Assembly (NCBI RefSeq): GCF_036170895.1
Contig: NZ_CP108036.1
Location: forward strand, 5,011,001-5,075,000
Source: Streptomyces erythrochromogenes
GTDB lineage: Bacteria; Actinomycetota; Actinomycetes; Streptomycetales; Streptomycetaceae
Reading direction: 5' to 3'
Length of the DNA stretch: 64,000 nucleotides
Part shown: piece by piece, positions 45,441 through 53,343 of the stretch
How the letters are laid out: the number at the start of each line of letters is the position of its first letter
How positions within the stretch are numbered: the stretch's first letter is position 1
Position numbers and translations under genes: made by a program
Notes under the pieces: generated by a model
Database searches by the model: none
What the model was told of the DNA's origin: nothing
The model's input: only the letters and a program-made list of their open reading frames with translations

Positions 45441-45450
45441 CCTCTCGGGG

Positions 45451-46002
45451 TCAGGCCGGGACGGACTCGGATTCTGCCGGGGAGCAGCTGTGCATCGGCA
45501 TCTCGGTCAGTCCGGGGAAGTAGACGTGCAGGCTCACCGCGCCGTCCAGGGTGTCGTTGACGACCTCGTGGGCGTAGCCGGGGGCGAAGACGCGCTGGCC
45601 GCCGGCGCGGTGGGTGAGCCGTCCGCGGGAGGTGTGCTCGGTGAGCTCGCCCTCCAGGACCGTCAGGACGCCGGAGGAGGCGCCGTGGTCGTGCAGGCCG
45701 CTGCCCTGGCCGGGGACCCAGCTGAGCAGCCAGACCTCGTAGCCGGGGCCGGTGCGCAGCCGGTGGTACCAGCGGGTGGTGGCGTCGTACTGGACGAGGT
45801 GCTCCCAGGAGGCGCGGTCCTCGGCGATGGAGCGGGCCAGGCCGACGAATTCGGCGACGGTGGCCGGGTGTTCGCGGGCGGGCTGGAGGAGGTGCTGGAC
45901 GGCGAGGATGTCGCCGGCGATCTGCAGGTCGCTCTCGACGGTCGCGGTCACGGTCGTGGGAGTGACGGCGGCGGGAGCGGCGGTGGCGCTGGTGCTGTTC
46001 AT
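45451..46002 (-). CDS. cysteine dioxygenase (type I)
   Basis: A 183-aa cupin, non-haem iron enzyme oxidising cysteine to cysteine sulfinate. Iron ligands are the two histidines in GLHDHGASSG near residue 95 and the histidine in GYAHEVVND near 148. YHRLRTGPGYEVWLLSW precedes the first cupin motif, and GELTEHTSRG lies between. The usual second-shell residues cannot be checked by eye in full. ATG 46002 follows GAGGT. It lies directly upstream of cofD on the same strand, an association I cannot explain, and has a long upstream region before the divergent whiB. Confidence 0.9.
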   Translation of the reverse strand: MNSTSATAAPAAVTPTTVTATVESDLQIAGDILAVQHLLQPAREHPATVAEFVGLARSIAEDRASWEHLVQYDATTRWYHRLRTGPGYEVWLLSWVPGQGSGLHDHGASSGVLTVLEGELTEHTSRGRLTHRAGGQRVFAPGYAHEVVNDTLDGAVSLHVYFPGLTEMPMHSCSPAESESVPA

Positions 46003-46630
46003 CGGGGTGTACCTCGACGGATGTCAGTCGTGCTGGCGGTCGCTGTGGGGGAGGGCCGGAGCTCTGGGGAGCCGAGGCTCCACGGGCATCAACAGCTGCA
46101 ACAGCAACAGCGAACCTGGGCAGCGCACAGGAACCCACGAATGGGGGTCCGGGTGGTGGCTGCGGGCGCTGACATGCGAACTAGGAGAACGGGTTTAGGG
46201 TCCGGCTGTCAACCCAATGTCCGGTTTGGGGGAAAAGTTTCACCTCATCCGGTTACTGTGTGCGGAGAAAGGTTTGTGCAGTCCGCGGCGGGGGAGGTGG
46301 CGCTGCGCCGGGACTCAAACCTGATCTCGCCATGTCGTGACCTGAATGTGATCTGCGCCGCTCTTCGGGGTGGGTCGCAACCCCGCTTCGGGGCGACGCG
46401 TGGATTACGGGTGAAGGTGACATCCGATGACGCCGATGGCATGTGTCACGATTTTTGGCGATATGAACACTTTCTGCATAGGCTTGGTTCCGCAGAGTGA
46501 ATAAGGGGCCCAATAGCAGATCTCGGCTTGACTGCCCCGGAGCCACGCACTTGTAATTTCACTCGTGTCGTTACGTAGCTATGAGTGACGACGTGACCAC
46601 GGGGACGCACCAACAGAGCGAGGGGCGCAC
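46003..46630. other. long divergent regulatory region between cysteine dioxygenase and whiB
   Basis: These 628 bases hold no supported gene. They are relatively AT-rich, with tracts such as GGGGGAAAAGTTTCACC, CACGATTTTTGGCGATATGAACACTTTC and CACTTGTAATTTCAC. A vegetative-type promoter for whiB is at 46528-46557. Long whiB leaders are known in Streptomyces, where BldD and other regulators bind; I could not identify a convincing BldD box, although GTGACGACGTGACC (46586-46599) is similar to half-sites. Confidence 0.6.
46528..46557 (+). promoter_or_regulatory. whiB promoter
   Basis: TTGACT (46528-46533), an 18-base spacer and TGTAAT (46552-46557) match vegetative -35 and -10 boxes about 70 bases before the whiB start. 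Confidence 0.6.
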
Positions 46631-46894
46631 ATGACCGAGCTGTTTCAGGAACTGCTGGTCGAGGAAGCGGACGAGGAGCTCGGATGGCAGGAGCGCGCCC
46701 TGTGCGCCCAGACCGACCCCGAATCCTTCTTTCCCGAGAAGGGCGGCTCCACCCGCGAGGCCAAGAAGGTCTGCCTCGCCTGTGAAGTCCGCTCCGAATG
46801 CCTGGAGTACGCCCTCGCCAACGACGAGCGATTCGGCATCTGGGGCGGCCTGTCCGAGCGCGAGCGCCGGCGCCTGAAAAAGGCAGCCGTCTGA
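46631..46894 (+). CDS. whiB: WhiB sporulation regulator (Wbl family iron-sulfur protein)
   Basis: An 87-aa Wbl protein required in Streptomyces for aerial hyphae to stop growing and septate, acting with WhiA. The four cysteines binding the [4Fe-4S] cluster are C25, C48, C51 and C57 (ALCAQTDPESFFPEKGG, then KVCLACEVRSEC). GIWGG near residue 69 is the turn that contacts the vegetative sigma factor, and RRRLKKAAV is the basic DNA-binding tail. The mature sequence from DEELGWQE on appears essentially that of known Streptomyces WhiB; the first ten residues differ a little. GAGGGG precedes ATG 46631. A strong terminator lies 110 bases downstream. Confidence 0.97.
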   Translation: MTELFQELLVEEADEELGWQERALCAQTDPESFFPEKGGSTREAKKVCLACEVRSECLEYALANDERFGIWGGLSERERRRLKKAAV

Positions 46895-47003
46895 TACCGC
46901 CGGAGCGCCACCGACCCGGCACCCGCAGCACCCCGCACGACATATCCGAATATCCGAGCAAGACGTCGAGCACGGCGCACAGCCGAACAAAGAGCACCAC
47001 ACA

Positions 47004-47042
47004 CGGTCCGCCTCCTGCACCTTCCCCGCAGGAGGCGGACCG
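47004..47042 (+). terminator. hairpin terminator between whiB and the glycosyltransferase
   Basis: A perfect 15-bp stem (47004-47018 with 47028-47042) around a 9-base loop. It should separate whiB from the following transcription unit. Confidence 0.88.
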
Positions 47043-47132
47043 CTGCTTTGGCAGCCGTTAGGGTGGGGCGCTGTCCAGCAGCCTCCGAGGGCACACCACC
47101 CCCGGACCCCCGGCCGGAGGGCCAGTACCGCG

Positions 47133-50100
47133 ATGTCCCTGCACAGCCAGTCGACGGCCTCCTACCAGGCGCCCGTCACACCCGAGTTCCCCCGGCACGT
47201 CGTCACCGCGGTCCTCGTCGCCCACGACGGCGCCCGCTGGCTGCCCCGGACGCTCGCCGGCCTCCTCGGCCAGGAACGCCCCGCGCAGAACCACGTCGCC
47301 GCCGACACCGGCAGCGCCGACGAGTCCGCACGGCTGCTCACCGAGGCCCTCGGCGACGACCACGTCCTGCACCTGGCCCGCCGCACCGGATTCGGCACCG
47401 CCGTCGACGAATCCGCCCGCACCGCGGGCACCCTGAGCCCCGAGGACCTCCCGTACCTCAAGCGCCCCAGCGGCTGGGACCCCGTCAGCCGCACCTGGCG
47501 CGACGACGCCTACGACCTCCCCGACCTGCCCCACGGCGAACCCGTCCAGTGGCTCTGGCTCCTCCACGACGACAGCGCCCCCGAACCGGACGCCCTCACC
47601 GAACTGCTCCGCGTCGCCGACGAGAACCCCGACGCCGCGATCATCGGCCCCAAGCTCCGCGGCTGGTACGACAAGAAGCAGCTCCTCGAAGCCGGCGTCA
47701 CCATCGCCCGCAGCGGCCGCCGCTGGACCGGCCTCGACCGCCGCGAACAGGACCAGGGCCAGCACGACCAGGTCCGCCCCGTCCTGTCCGTCTCCACCGC
47801 CGGCATGCTCGTGCGCCGCGACGTCTACGACGAACTCGGCGGCTTCGACCGCCGCCTGCCCCTCATGCGCGACGACGTCGACCTGTGCTGGCGCGCCCAG
47901 AGCGCCGGCCACACCGTCCTCGTCGCCCCCGACGCCGTCATGCGCCACGCCGAGGCCTCCGCCCGCGAACGCCGCACCGTCGACTGCGCCGGCCGCACCA
48001 CCGCCAGCCCGCACCGCGTCGACAAGGCCGGCGCCGTCTACACGATCCTCGCCAACAGCTCCGGCCGCGCCCTGCCCTACGTCCTGCTGCGCGTCCTGTT
48101 CGGCACCGTGCTGCGCACCCTCGCCTACCTGATCGGCAAGGCCCCAGGCCAGGCCGTCGACGAGATCACCGGCCTCCTCGCCACCCTGCTGCGCCCCGGC
48201 CGCCTCCTCGCCGCCCGCAGGGCCCGCCGCCGCCCCGCCGTCCCCGCCTCCGAACTGCGCCAGCTCTTCCCCCCGCCGGGCGCCTCCCTGCGGGCCAACG
48301 CCGACCAGCTCGCCGGCTACTTCGGCGGCGACCGCGCCACCGACTCCGCCCCCGCCGGCCGGCACGGCGGCGGCAGCATCCTCAACGCGCCCGGCGAGGA
48401 CGGCGACTACCAGGAGACCGAGCGCTTCGCACGCCTCAAGCGGATCGCGCGCAACCCCGCGCCCTTCCTCTTCGGACTCCTCCTTCTGGTCTCCCTCGCG
48501 GCCTGCCGCGCCCTGATCGGCGGCGGCTCCCTCATGGGCGGCGCCCTCCTGCCCGCCCCCGCCGGCGGCCTCGACCTGTGGAGCATCCACACCGACGGCT
48601 GGCACCCCGTGGGCACCGGCTCCACCGCCTCCGCCCCGCCCTACCTGGCCGCCCTCGGCGCCTTCTCCACCCTGCTGTTCGGCTCCACCCAGGCCGCCCT
48701 GACGCTCCTGCTCGTCGGATCCGTCCCGCTGGCCGGCCTCACCGCCTACTTCGCCTCCCGGCCGCTCGTCGAATCCCGGCTGCTGCGCGCCTGGGCCGCC
48801 ACCGCCTACGCCTTCCTCCCCGCCGTCACCGGCGCCCTCGCCGGCGGCCGCCTCGGCACCGCCGTCCTCGCCGTCGTGCTCCCGCTCATCGCCCGCTCCG
48901 CCGTCGCCGCCTTCGGCCTCGGCGAGCACGCGGCCGCCACCGAGCAGCGGGGCGGCTGGCGCGCGGTGTGGACGTACACGCTCCTGCTGACCCTGGCCAC
49001 CGCCTTCACCCCGGTCGTCTGGCCGCTCGCCGCCCTCCTGGGCGCCGCCGCGCTCGTCCTGCGCCGTGCGCACTGGAAGACGTACGGCCTGCGGCTGCTC
49101 GCCACCCTCGCCGTCCCCCTCGTCGTCCTCGCCCCCTGGTCGCTGGGCCTGCTCACGCACCCCGGCCGCTTCCTCCAGGAGGCCGGACTGCCCTACGGAG
49201 CCGGCTCGGCGGGCGCGCTGGACCTGCTCGGCATCAGCCCCGGCGGCCCCGGCACCGGCGCCCGCCTGCTCCTCGCCGGCGTCGTCCTCGCCGCCCTGGC
49301 CGCCCTGCTCCGCGCCGACCGGCAGTTCGCCGTCCGCACCGCCTGGGCCGCCGCCCTGGCCGCCCTCCTCCTCGCGGTCCTCGCCAACCGGACCGCGTGG
49401 GCCGGACCGGCCACCCTCGTGTACGGAATCGCCCTCCTCGCCGCCGCCGTGGTCGGCGCGGACGGCGCCAAGGACCGGGTCGCCGCCCGCAACTTCGGCT
49501 GGCGCCAGCCGCTGGCCGCGCTCATCGCCCTCGCGGCCGCCGCGGGCCCGCTGATCGCCGCGGCCACCTGGATGATCGCCGGCGCCGACGGCCCGCTCCA
49601 GCGCCGCGACCCGGTGCAGGTACCGGCCTTCGTCGCCGACGCCGGCGGCGACGACAACCAGACCCGCACCCTGCTCCTCGACCTCGACGGGCCCGCCACG
49701 GTCTCCTACAGCCTCGTCCGCGGCCCCGGCGGCCGCCTCGGCGACGCCGAGATCACCGCCCGGACCGGCGACGACCCCCGGCTCGACAAGGTCGTCTCCA
49801 ACCTCGTCGCAGGCTCCGGCGCCGATCAGTCCAGCCAGCTCAGCGCCTACGCCATCCGCTTCGTGATGTTCCGCCCCGGCGGGCCCGAGGACATCCGCCG
49901 CGTCCTCGACGCCACCCCGGGCCTGAGCCGGCGCCACCAGCAGGACGGCACCGCGCTGTGGGGCGTCGAGCCCTGGCTGCCGCGCGCCGTCATCGTCTCC
50001 GCCAAGCAGGGCGAGGCCCCGATCCCGGTCGCTGCGGGCCCGGTCGAGGCCCACGGCAAGATCCCCGCGGGCGAGGCGGGCCGAGTCCTGCGCATCGCCG

Positions 50101-50807
50101 ACCGGGCCGACGCCGGCTGGCAGGCCACCCTCGACGGCAAGCCGCTCAAGGCGAAGACCCTCGACGGCTGGGCCCAGGGCTTCGAACTCCCCGCCGGCGG
50201 AGGCCGCCTCGACCTCGTCCACGAGGGCTCCCTGCTGCGGACCGCCTGGAACTGGACCCAGGGCCTGCTCGCCCTGGTCCTGCTGGTCATGGCCCTGCCC
50301 GGCCGGCGCGCCGAGCTCGACGACGACCTGCCCGAGGAGGAGGCCGCGTCCGCGTCCCGTCCCGGTCCGGGCGAGGCCGGCGAGGGCCGCCGGGCCCGCA
50401 GGCTCCGCGCCGAGGCCGAGGCGGACGCCGCCCCCGGCCCCGTGGAGACCGCGGCCGCCGCCGACCCGTACGCCCATATCCCCGCGCAGCCGGTGTACGG
50501 CGAGGAGTCGTACGCCTACCAGGCCTACGGCGACCAGGGCGGCTACACGTACGAGCCGCAGCAGCCGCAGCAGCCCCAGCAGCCGCAGCAGCAGCCCCAG
50601 GAGCAGTACCCGTACGAGCAGTACCCCGGGTACGACCAGCAGCAGGGCGGCGCGGCCTACGAGAGCCCCTACCCGCAGCAGCACCAGCCGGTCCACCACC
50701 AGGACCAGCAGCAGTACCCCTACCCGTACGAGCCCTACGAGCCGTACCCACCCCACGACGTCCACGCACAGCACGACCCGCGTCCTGACGGGAGCCCCCA
50801 GCAGTGA
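47133..50807 (+). CDS. large membrane family 2 glycosyltransferase
   Basis: A 1,224-aa protein. Residues about 20-290 are a GT2 domain: VTAVLVAHDGARWLPRTLAG, WLLHDDSAPEPDAL with the acidic metal motif, TAGMLVRRDVYDELGGFD and LMRDDVDLCWRAQ near 248. At least ten hydrophobic helices follow (about 440-800), then an extracytoplasmic soluble domain (about 825-1030), a final helix near 1045 and a low-complexity cytoplasmic tail rich in Gln, Pro and Tyr (PQQPQQPQQPQQQ). It probably extends a polyprenyl-linked wall polymer; sugar unknown. Its stop overlaps the DUF5719 start as GTGA. Conserved beside whiB in actinobacteria as far as I recall. Confidence 0.87.
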   Translation: MSLHSQSTASYQAPVTPEFPRHVVTAVLVAHDGARWLPRTLAGLLGQERPAQNHVAADTGSADESARLLTEALGDDHVLHLARRTGFGTAVDESARTAGTLSPEDLPYLKRPSGWDPVSRTWRDDAYDLPDLPHGEPVQWLWLLHDDSAPEPDALTELLRVADENPDAAIIGPKLRGWYDKKQLLEAGVTIARSGRRWTGLDRREQDQGQHDQVRPVLSVSTAGMLVRRDVYDELGGFDRRLPLMRDDVDLCWRAQSAGHTVLVAPDAVMRHAEASARERRTVDCAGRTTASPHRVDKAGAVYTILANSSGRALPYVLLRVLFGTVLRTLAYLIGKAPGQAVDEITGLLATLLRPGRLLAARRARRRPAVPASELRQLFPPPGASLRANADQLAGYFGGDRATDSAPAGRHGGGSILNAPGEDGDYQETERFARLKRIARNPAPFLFGLLLLVSLAACRALIGGGSLMGGALLPAPAGGLDLWSIHTDGWHPVGTGSTASAPPYLAALGAFSTLLFGSTQAALTLLLVGSVPLAGLTAYFASRPLVESRLLRAWAATAYAFLPAVTGALAGGRLGTAVLAVVLPLIARSAVAAFGLGEHAAATEQRGGWRAVWTYTLLLTLATAFTPVVWPLAALLGAAALVLRRAHWKTYGLRLLATLAVPLVVLAPWSLGLLTHPGRFLQEAGLPYGAGSAGALDLLGISPGGPGTGARLLLAGVVLAALAALLRADRQFAVRTAWAAALAALLLAVLANRTAWAGPATLVYGIALLAAAVVGADGAKDRVAARNFGWRQPLAALIALAAAAGPLIAAATWMIAGADGPLQRRDPVQVPAFVADAGGDDNQTRTLLLDLDGPATVSYSLVRGPGGRLGDAEITARTGDDPRLDKVVSNLVAGSGADQSSQLSAYAIRFVMFRPGGPEDIRRVLDATPGLSRRHQQDGTALWGVEPWLPRAVIVSAKQGEAPIPVAAGPVEAHGKIPAGEAGRVLRIADRADAGWQATLDGKPLKAKTLDGWAQGFELPAGGGRLDLVHEGSLLRTAWNWTQGLLALVLLVMALPGRRAELDDDLPEEEAASASRPGPGEAGEGRRARRLRAEAEADAAPGPVETAAAADPYAHIPAQPVYGEESYAYQAYGDQGGYTYEPQQPQQPQQPQQQPQEQYPYEQYPGYDQQQGGAAYESPYPQQHQPVHHQDQQQYPYPYEPYEPYPPHDVHAQHDPRPDGSPQQ

Positions 50808-52288
50808 AGCAGCGCGCACCCCTGACGCTGGCGGCCGTGACGGCGGCGCTGGCCGCCCTCACCGGCGTGGCCGCCCTCACCGCGCCCGCCCCCGCGGACG
50901 GGGCCTCCGACGGCAAGGCGGCGGCCTCGGCCCGGATGCCCGTGGAGCGGTCCCTGCTGGTGTGCCCGGGCCCCAGTTCCTCGGACATCGCCGAGACCAC
51001 GTACACCTCGTTCACGCCCGGCGCACCCGCCGGGGAGGGCAAGGGCTCGGCCCGGCTGCTCGGCGCGACCAAGGACGCCAAACCCGTCCTGGAGCCCAAG
51101 GAGCCCGGCAAGCCCGTCGGAGCCACCGCCAACGGGGCCGACGCCCCCGCCCTCACCGGCAGCGCCGACGGCGTCCTCGCCCCCGGCTGGACGGCGCAGC
51201 TGACCACCAAGGTCTCGGTCGGCCGGGCCCGGGGCGTGCTCGGCGTCGGCTGCACCGCGCCCGGCACCGACTTCTGGTTCCCCGGGGTCAGCACCGCCAA
51301 GGGACGTGAGGACTACCTCCACCTCACCAACCCCGACGACGCGGCCGCCATCGTCGACATCGCGCTCTTCGGCCCCGACGGCCTGGCCAAGCCCGACGCG
51401 GGCACCAGCGAGAACATCCGCGTCGACCCCAAGTCCACCAAGACCGTCCTGCTCTCCTCCCTGCTCCCGACCACCCAGCTCGCCGACGCCACCGCCCACG
51501 TGACGACCCGCGCGGGCCGGGTGGGCGCCTCCGTGCAGGTCGCCGAGGAGAACGTGGGCGCCGACTGGCTGCCCGCCTCCACCGACCCGGCCGGCTCGCT
51601 GGTGCTGCCGGGCATCCCGGCGGACGCCACCTCCGTACGGCTGGTCGCCTTCGTGCCCGGCGAGGAGGACGCGGACCTGAAGCTGCGCCTGGCCGGACCC
51701 GGCAGCGCCATCAGCCCGGCCGGCAGCGAGCAGCTGCACGTCAAGGCGGGCATGACGGCGGTCGTGGACCTCAAGGACGTGACCCGCGGCGAGCCCGGCT
51801 CGCTGCTGCTGACCCCGGCGGACGCCAAGAAGGCCGCCCCGGTGGTCGCTGCGGTACGCGTGGTCCGCGGCAGCGGGGCCAAGCAGGAGCTCGGATTCGT
51901 CCCGGCCACCGGGCCGGTCGGCGCCCGGGCGACCGTCGCCGACAACCGGCCCGAGGAGAACACCACCGTGCTGTCGCTGACCGCGCCGAGCGCCGAGGCG
52001 AAGGTCAAGGTGACTGCGTCCCCGGGCACCGGCGGCGGCGAGCCGGCCTCCCAGGAGGTCACGGTCAAGGCGGGCACCACCCAGACGCTGACCCTCGCCC
52101 CCGCCGGCGGAAAGGGCTCCTACGCCCTCACCGTCGAGACCCTCTCGGGCGGCCCGGTCCACGCGGCCCGCACCCTGTCCTTCCCGAACGACGGCATCGC
52201 GATGTTCACCGTCCAGGGCTTCTCCGACGACTACTCCACGGTGTCGGTCCCCAAGGCCGTCCAGGACCTCTCCGTCCTGACCAGGTGA
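50804..52288 (+). CDS. DUF5719 family secreted protein
   Basis: A 494-aa exported protein. The signal segment is residues 1-30 (LTLAAVTAALAALTGVAAL). The remainder is beta-rich, with two cysteines (LVCPGPSSS near residue 51 and GVGCTAPGTDFWFPG near 147) that could pair, and ends in a VHAARTLSFPNDGIAMFTVQ block. It matches the DUF5719 family by position and by the FWFPG/YLHLTNPDD pattern as I remember it; function unknown. GTG 50804 overlaps the stop of the large glycosyltransferase, so the two are made together and may act in the same envelope process. Confidence 0.78.
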   Translation: MKQRAPLTLAAVTAALAALTGVAALTAPAPADGASDGKAAASARMPVERSLLVCPGPSSSDIAETTYTSFTPGAPAGEGKGSARLLGATKDAKPVLEPKEPGKPVGATANGADAPALTGSADGVLAPGWTAQLTTKVSVGRARGVLGVGCTAPGTDFWFPGVSTAKGREDYLHLTNPDDAAAIVDIALFGPDGLAKPDAGTSENIRVDPKSTKTVLLSSLLPTTQLADATAHVTTRAGRVGASVQVAEENVGADWLPASTDPAGSLVLPGIPADATSVRLVAFVPGEEDADLKLRLAGPGSAISPAGSEQLHVKAGMTAVVDLKDVTRGEPGSLLLTPADAKKAAPVVAAVRVVRGSGAKQELGFVPATGPVGARATVADNRPEENTTVLSLTAPSAEAKVKVTASPGTGGGEPASQEVTVKAGTTQTLTLAPAGGKGSYALTVETLSGGPVHAARTLSFPNDGIAMFTVQGFSDDYSTVSVPKAVQDLSVLTR

Positions 52289-52321
52289 CGATCAGGGCCC
52301 CCGCCGCGTCCGGACCGGTCG

Positions 52322-52801
52322 TCAGTCCTGGCCGTATCGGGGGTCCACCGTCTCCGGAGTGAGGCCGAGCAGCTCCGCCACCTGCTCCACCACGATCTCG
52401 TGGACCAGCATCGCCTTCTCGTCGCGCGTCTTCGTACGGATCTCCACCGGCCGCCGGAAGACCACGATCCGGGCCGGCCGCCCCTGGCGCGACTCCGACA
52501 CCGCACCGAGCGGCACCGCCTCGTCGTTCCATCCGCCGTCCGGACCGCCCGGCGGCCCCGGCACGTCGCCCACCAGGAACTCCACCTCGGACAGCTGCGG
52601 CCAGCGCCGCTCCAGCCGCTCCACGGAGTCCCGTACGAGATCCCCGAACAGCTCCGCCCGGCTCGCCGCCAGGGGCACCTGCGGAGGGGCCAGCGGACCG
52701 CGCATCCCGCGCCCGTGCCGGTCCCGGCGACGCGTTCTGGGCTCGACGGGGGCCCCCGCGGGGGGCTCGGCGGGGCAGGGGGGCAGAGGGGTGTCCGTCA
52801 C
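52322..52801 (-). CDS. zincin-like metallopeptidase family protein with altered zinc motif
   Basis: A 159-aa cytoplasmic protein of the small zincin-like family (PF06262 type). The expected HExxH helix appears as LVHEIVVEQVAELLG near residue 133: the first histidine and glutamate remain but the second histidine position is Glu, so classical zinc binding is doubtful. FVRDSVERLERRWPQLSEVEFLV-type packing (here LFGDLVRDSVERLERRWP) and IVVFRRPVEIR are family-like. The start GTG 52801 has TACCCT 6 nt upstream and no ribosome site, so the message is probably leaderless. It is divergent from DUF3499 across 90 bases, an arrangement also kept in mycobacteria. Confidence 0.8.
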   Translation of the reverse strand: MTDTPLPPCPAEPPAGAPVEPRTRRRDRHGRGMRGPLAPPQVPLAASRAELFGDLVRDSVERLERRWPQLSEVEFLVGDVPGPPGGPDGGWNDEAVPLGAVSESRQGRPARIVVFRRPVEIRTKTRDEKAMLVHEIVVEQVAELLGLTPETVDPRYGQD

Positions 52802-52807
52802 CCCCGC

Positions 52808-52813
52808 AGGGTA
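52808..52813 (-). promoter_or_regulatory. -10 box for a leaderless zincin-like transcript
   Basis: TACCCT on the minus strand ends 6 nt before GTG 52801; no ribosome site intervenes. Confidence 0.5.
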
Positions 52814-52877
52814 GCTCCGAGCACGACACGGGGGAGTGAGCAGCGGTGGAGTCGTCGCGGCCCGGTCAAGAGTGCGG

Positions 52878-52883
52878 TACCGT
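52878..52883 (+). promoter_or_regulatory. -10 box for a probable leaderless DUF3499 transcript
   Basis: TACCGT ends 8 nt before GTG 52892, and the intervening CCAACGTC is no ribosome site. It mirrors the divergent -10 at 52808-52813. Confidence 0.45.
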
Positions 52884-52891
52884 CCAACGTC

Positions 52892-53266
52892 GTGAGCCTT
52901 GTACGTCGCTGTTCGCGCACCGCGTGCGGCCGCCCTGCCGTCGCGACACTGACGTACGTCTACGCCGATTCGACCGCAGTTCTCGGCCCGCTCGCCACAT
53001 ACGCCGAACCCCACTGCTACGACCTGTGCGCCGAGCACTCGGAGCGCCTGACAGCCCCGCGGGGCTGGGAGGTCGTCCGTCTGTCCGACGGGTCCGGTCC
53101 GTCGCGCCCCAGCGGCGACGACCTCGAAGCCCTGGCCAACGCCGTCCGCGAAGCCGCGCGCCCTCCGGGCCGCGCCCCCGGGCCGGCCGGATCGGGCAAG
53201 GGCGGCCAGACCACCGGCGAGACCCGTCGCGGACACCTGCGCGTCCTCAGATCGCCGGATTCCTGA
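52892..53266 (+). CDS. DUF3499 family protein
   Basis: A 124-aa cytoplasmic protein typical of actinobacteria. Conserved cysteines near the N-terminus (RRCSRTACGRPA), then HCYDLCAEHSERL near residue 45, suggest a small zinc-binding fold; TYVYADSTAVLGPL lies between. The C-terminal 50 residues are Gly/Pro/Arg-rich and probably disordered. Function unknown. GTG 52892 gives the usual MSLVRRCSR start. It is 77 bases upstream of manB on the same strand and divergent from the zincin-like gene. Confidence 0.82.
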   Translation: MSLVRRCSRTACGRPAVATLTYVYADSTAVLGPLATYAEPHCYDLCAEHSERLTAPRGWEVVRLSDGSGPSRPSGDDLEALANAVREAARPPGRAPGPAGSGKGGQTTGETRRGHLRVLRSPDS

Positions 53267-53343
53267 CGCTCGGGTCATCTGCGGGACAGCTGCTGGTTCA
53301 GGGTAGGTTTGCCGGACCGCACAGAACCTCAGGAGGGCAGGCA

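Noticed and set aside
45215..46138. Minus-strand frame crossing the 51-bp repeats and encoding a 17-residue repeat (VPPxxRPPPLNDS core).
   Set aside because: It overlaps cysteine dioxygenase and the cofD start in another frame and has no convincing start; the cysteine dioxygenase frame is clearly the coding one.
46560..46630. BldD-type operator in the whiB leader.
   Set aside because: Only direct GTGAC elements are visible, not the inverted AGTGA..TCACT arrangement; too weak to list as a site.
47058..50819. Open frame of more than 1,200 codons opposite the large glycosyltransferase, and a similar one overlapping on the plus strand.
   Set aside because: Both mirror the real gene in other frames and have low-complexity Gly/Ala/Val or Arg-rich translations expected from high GC; no domains are recognisable.
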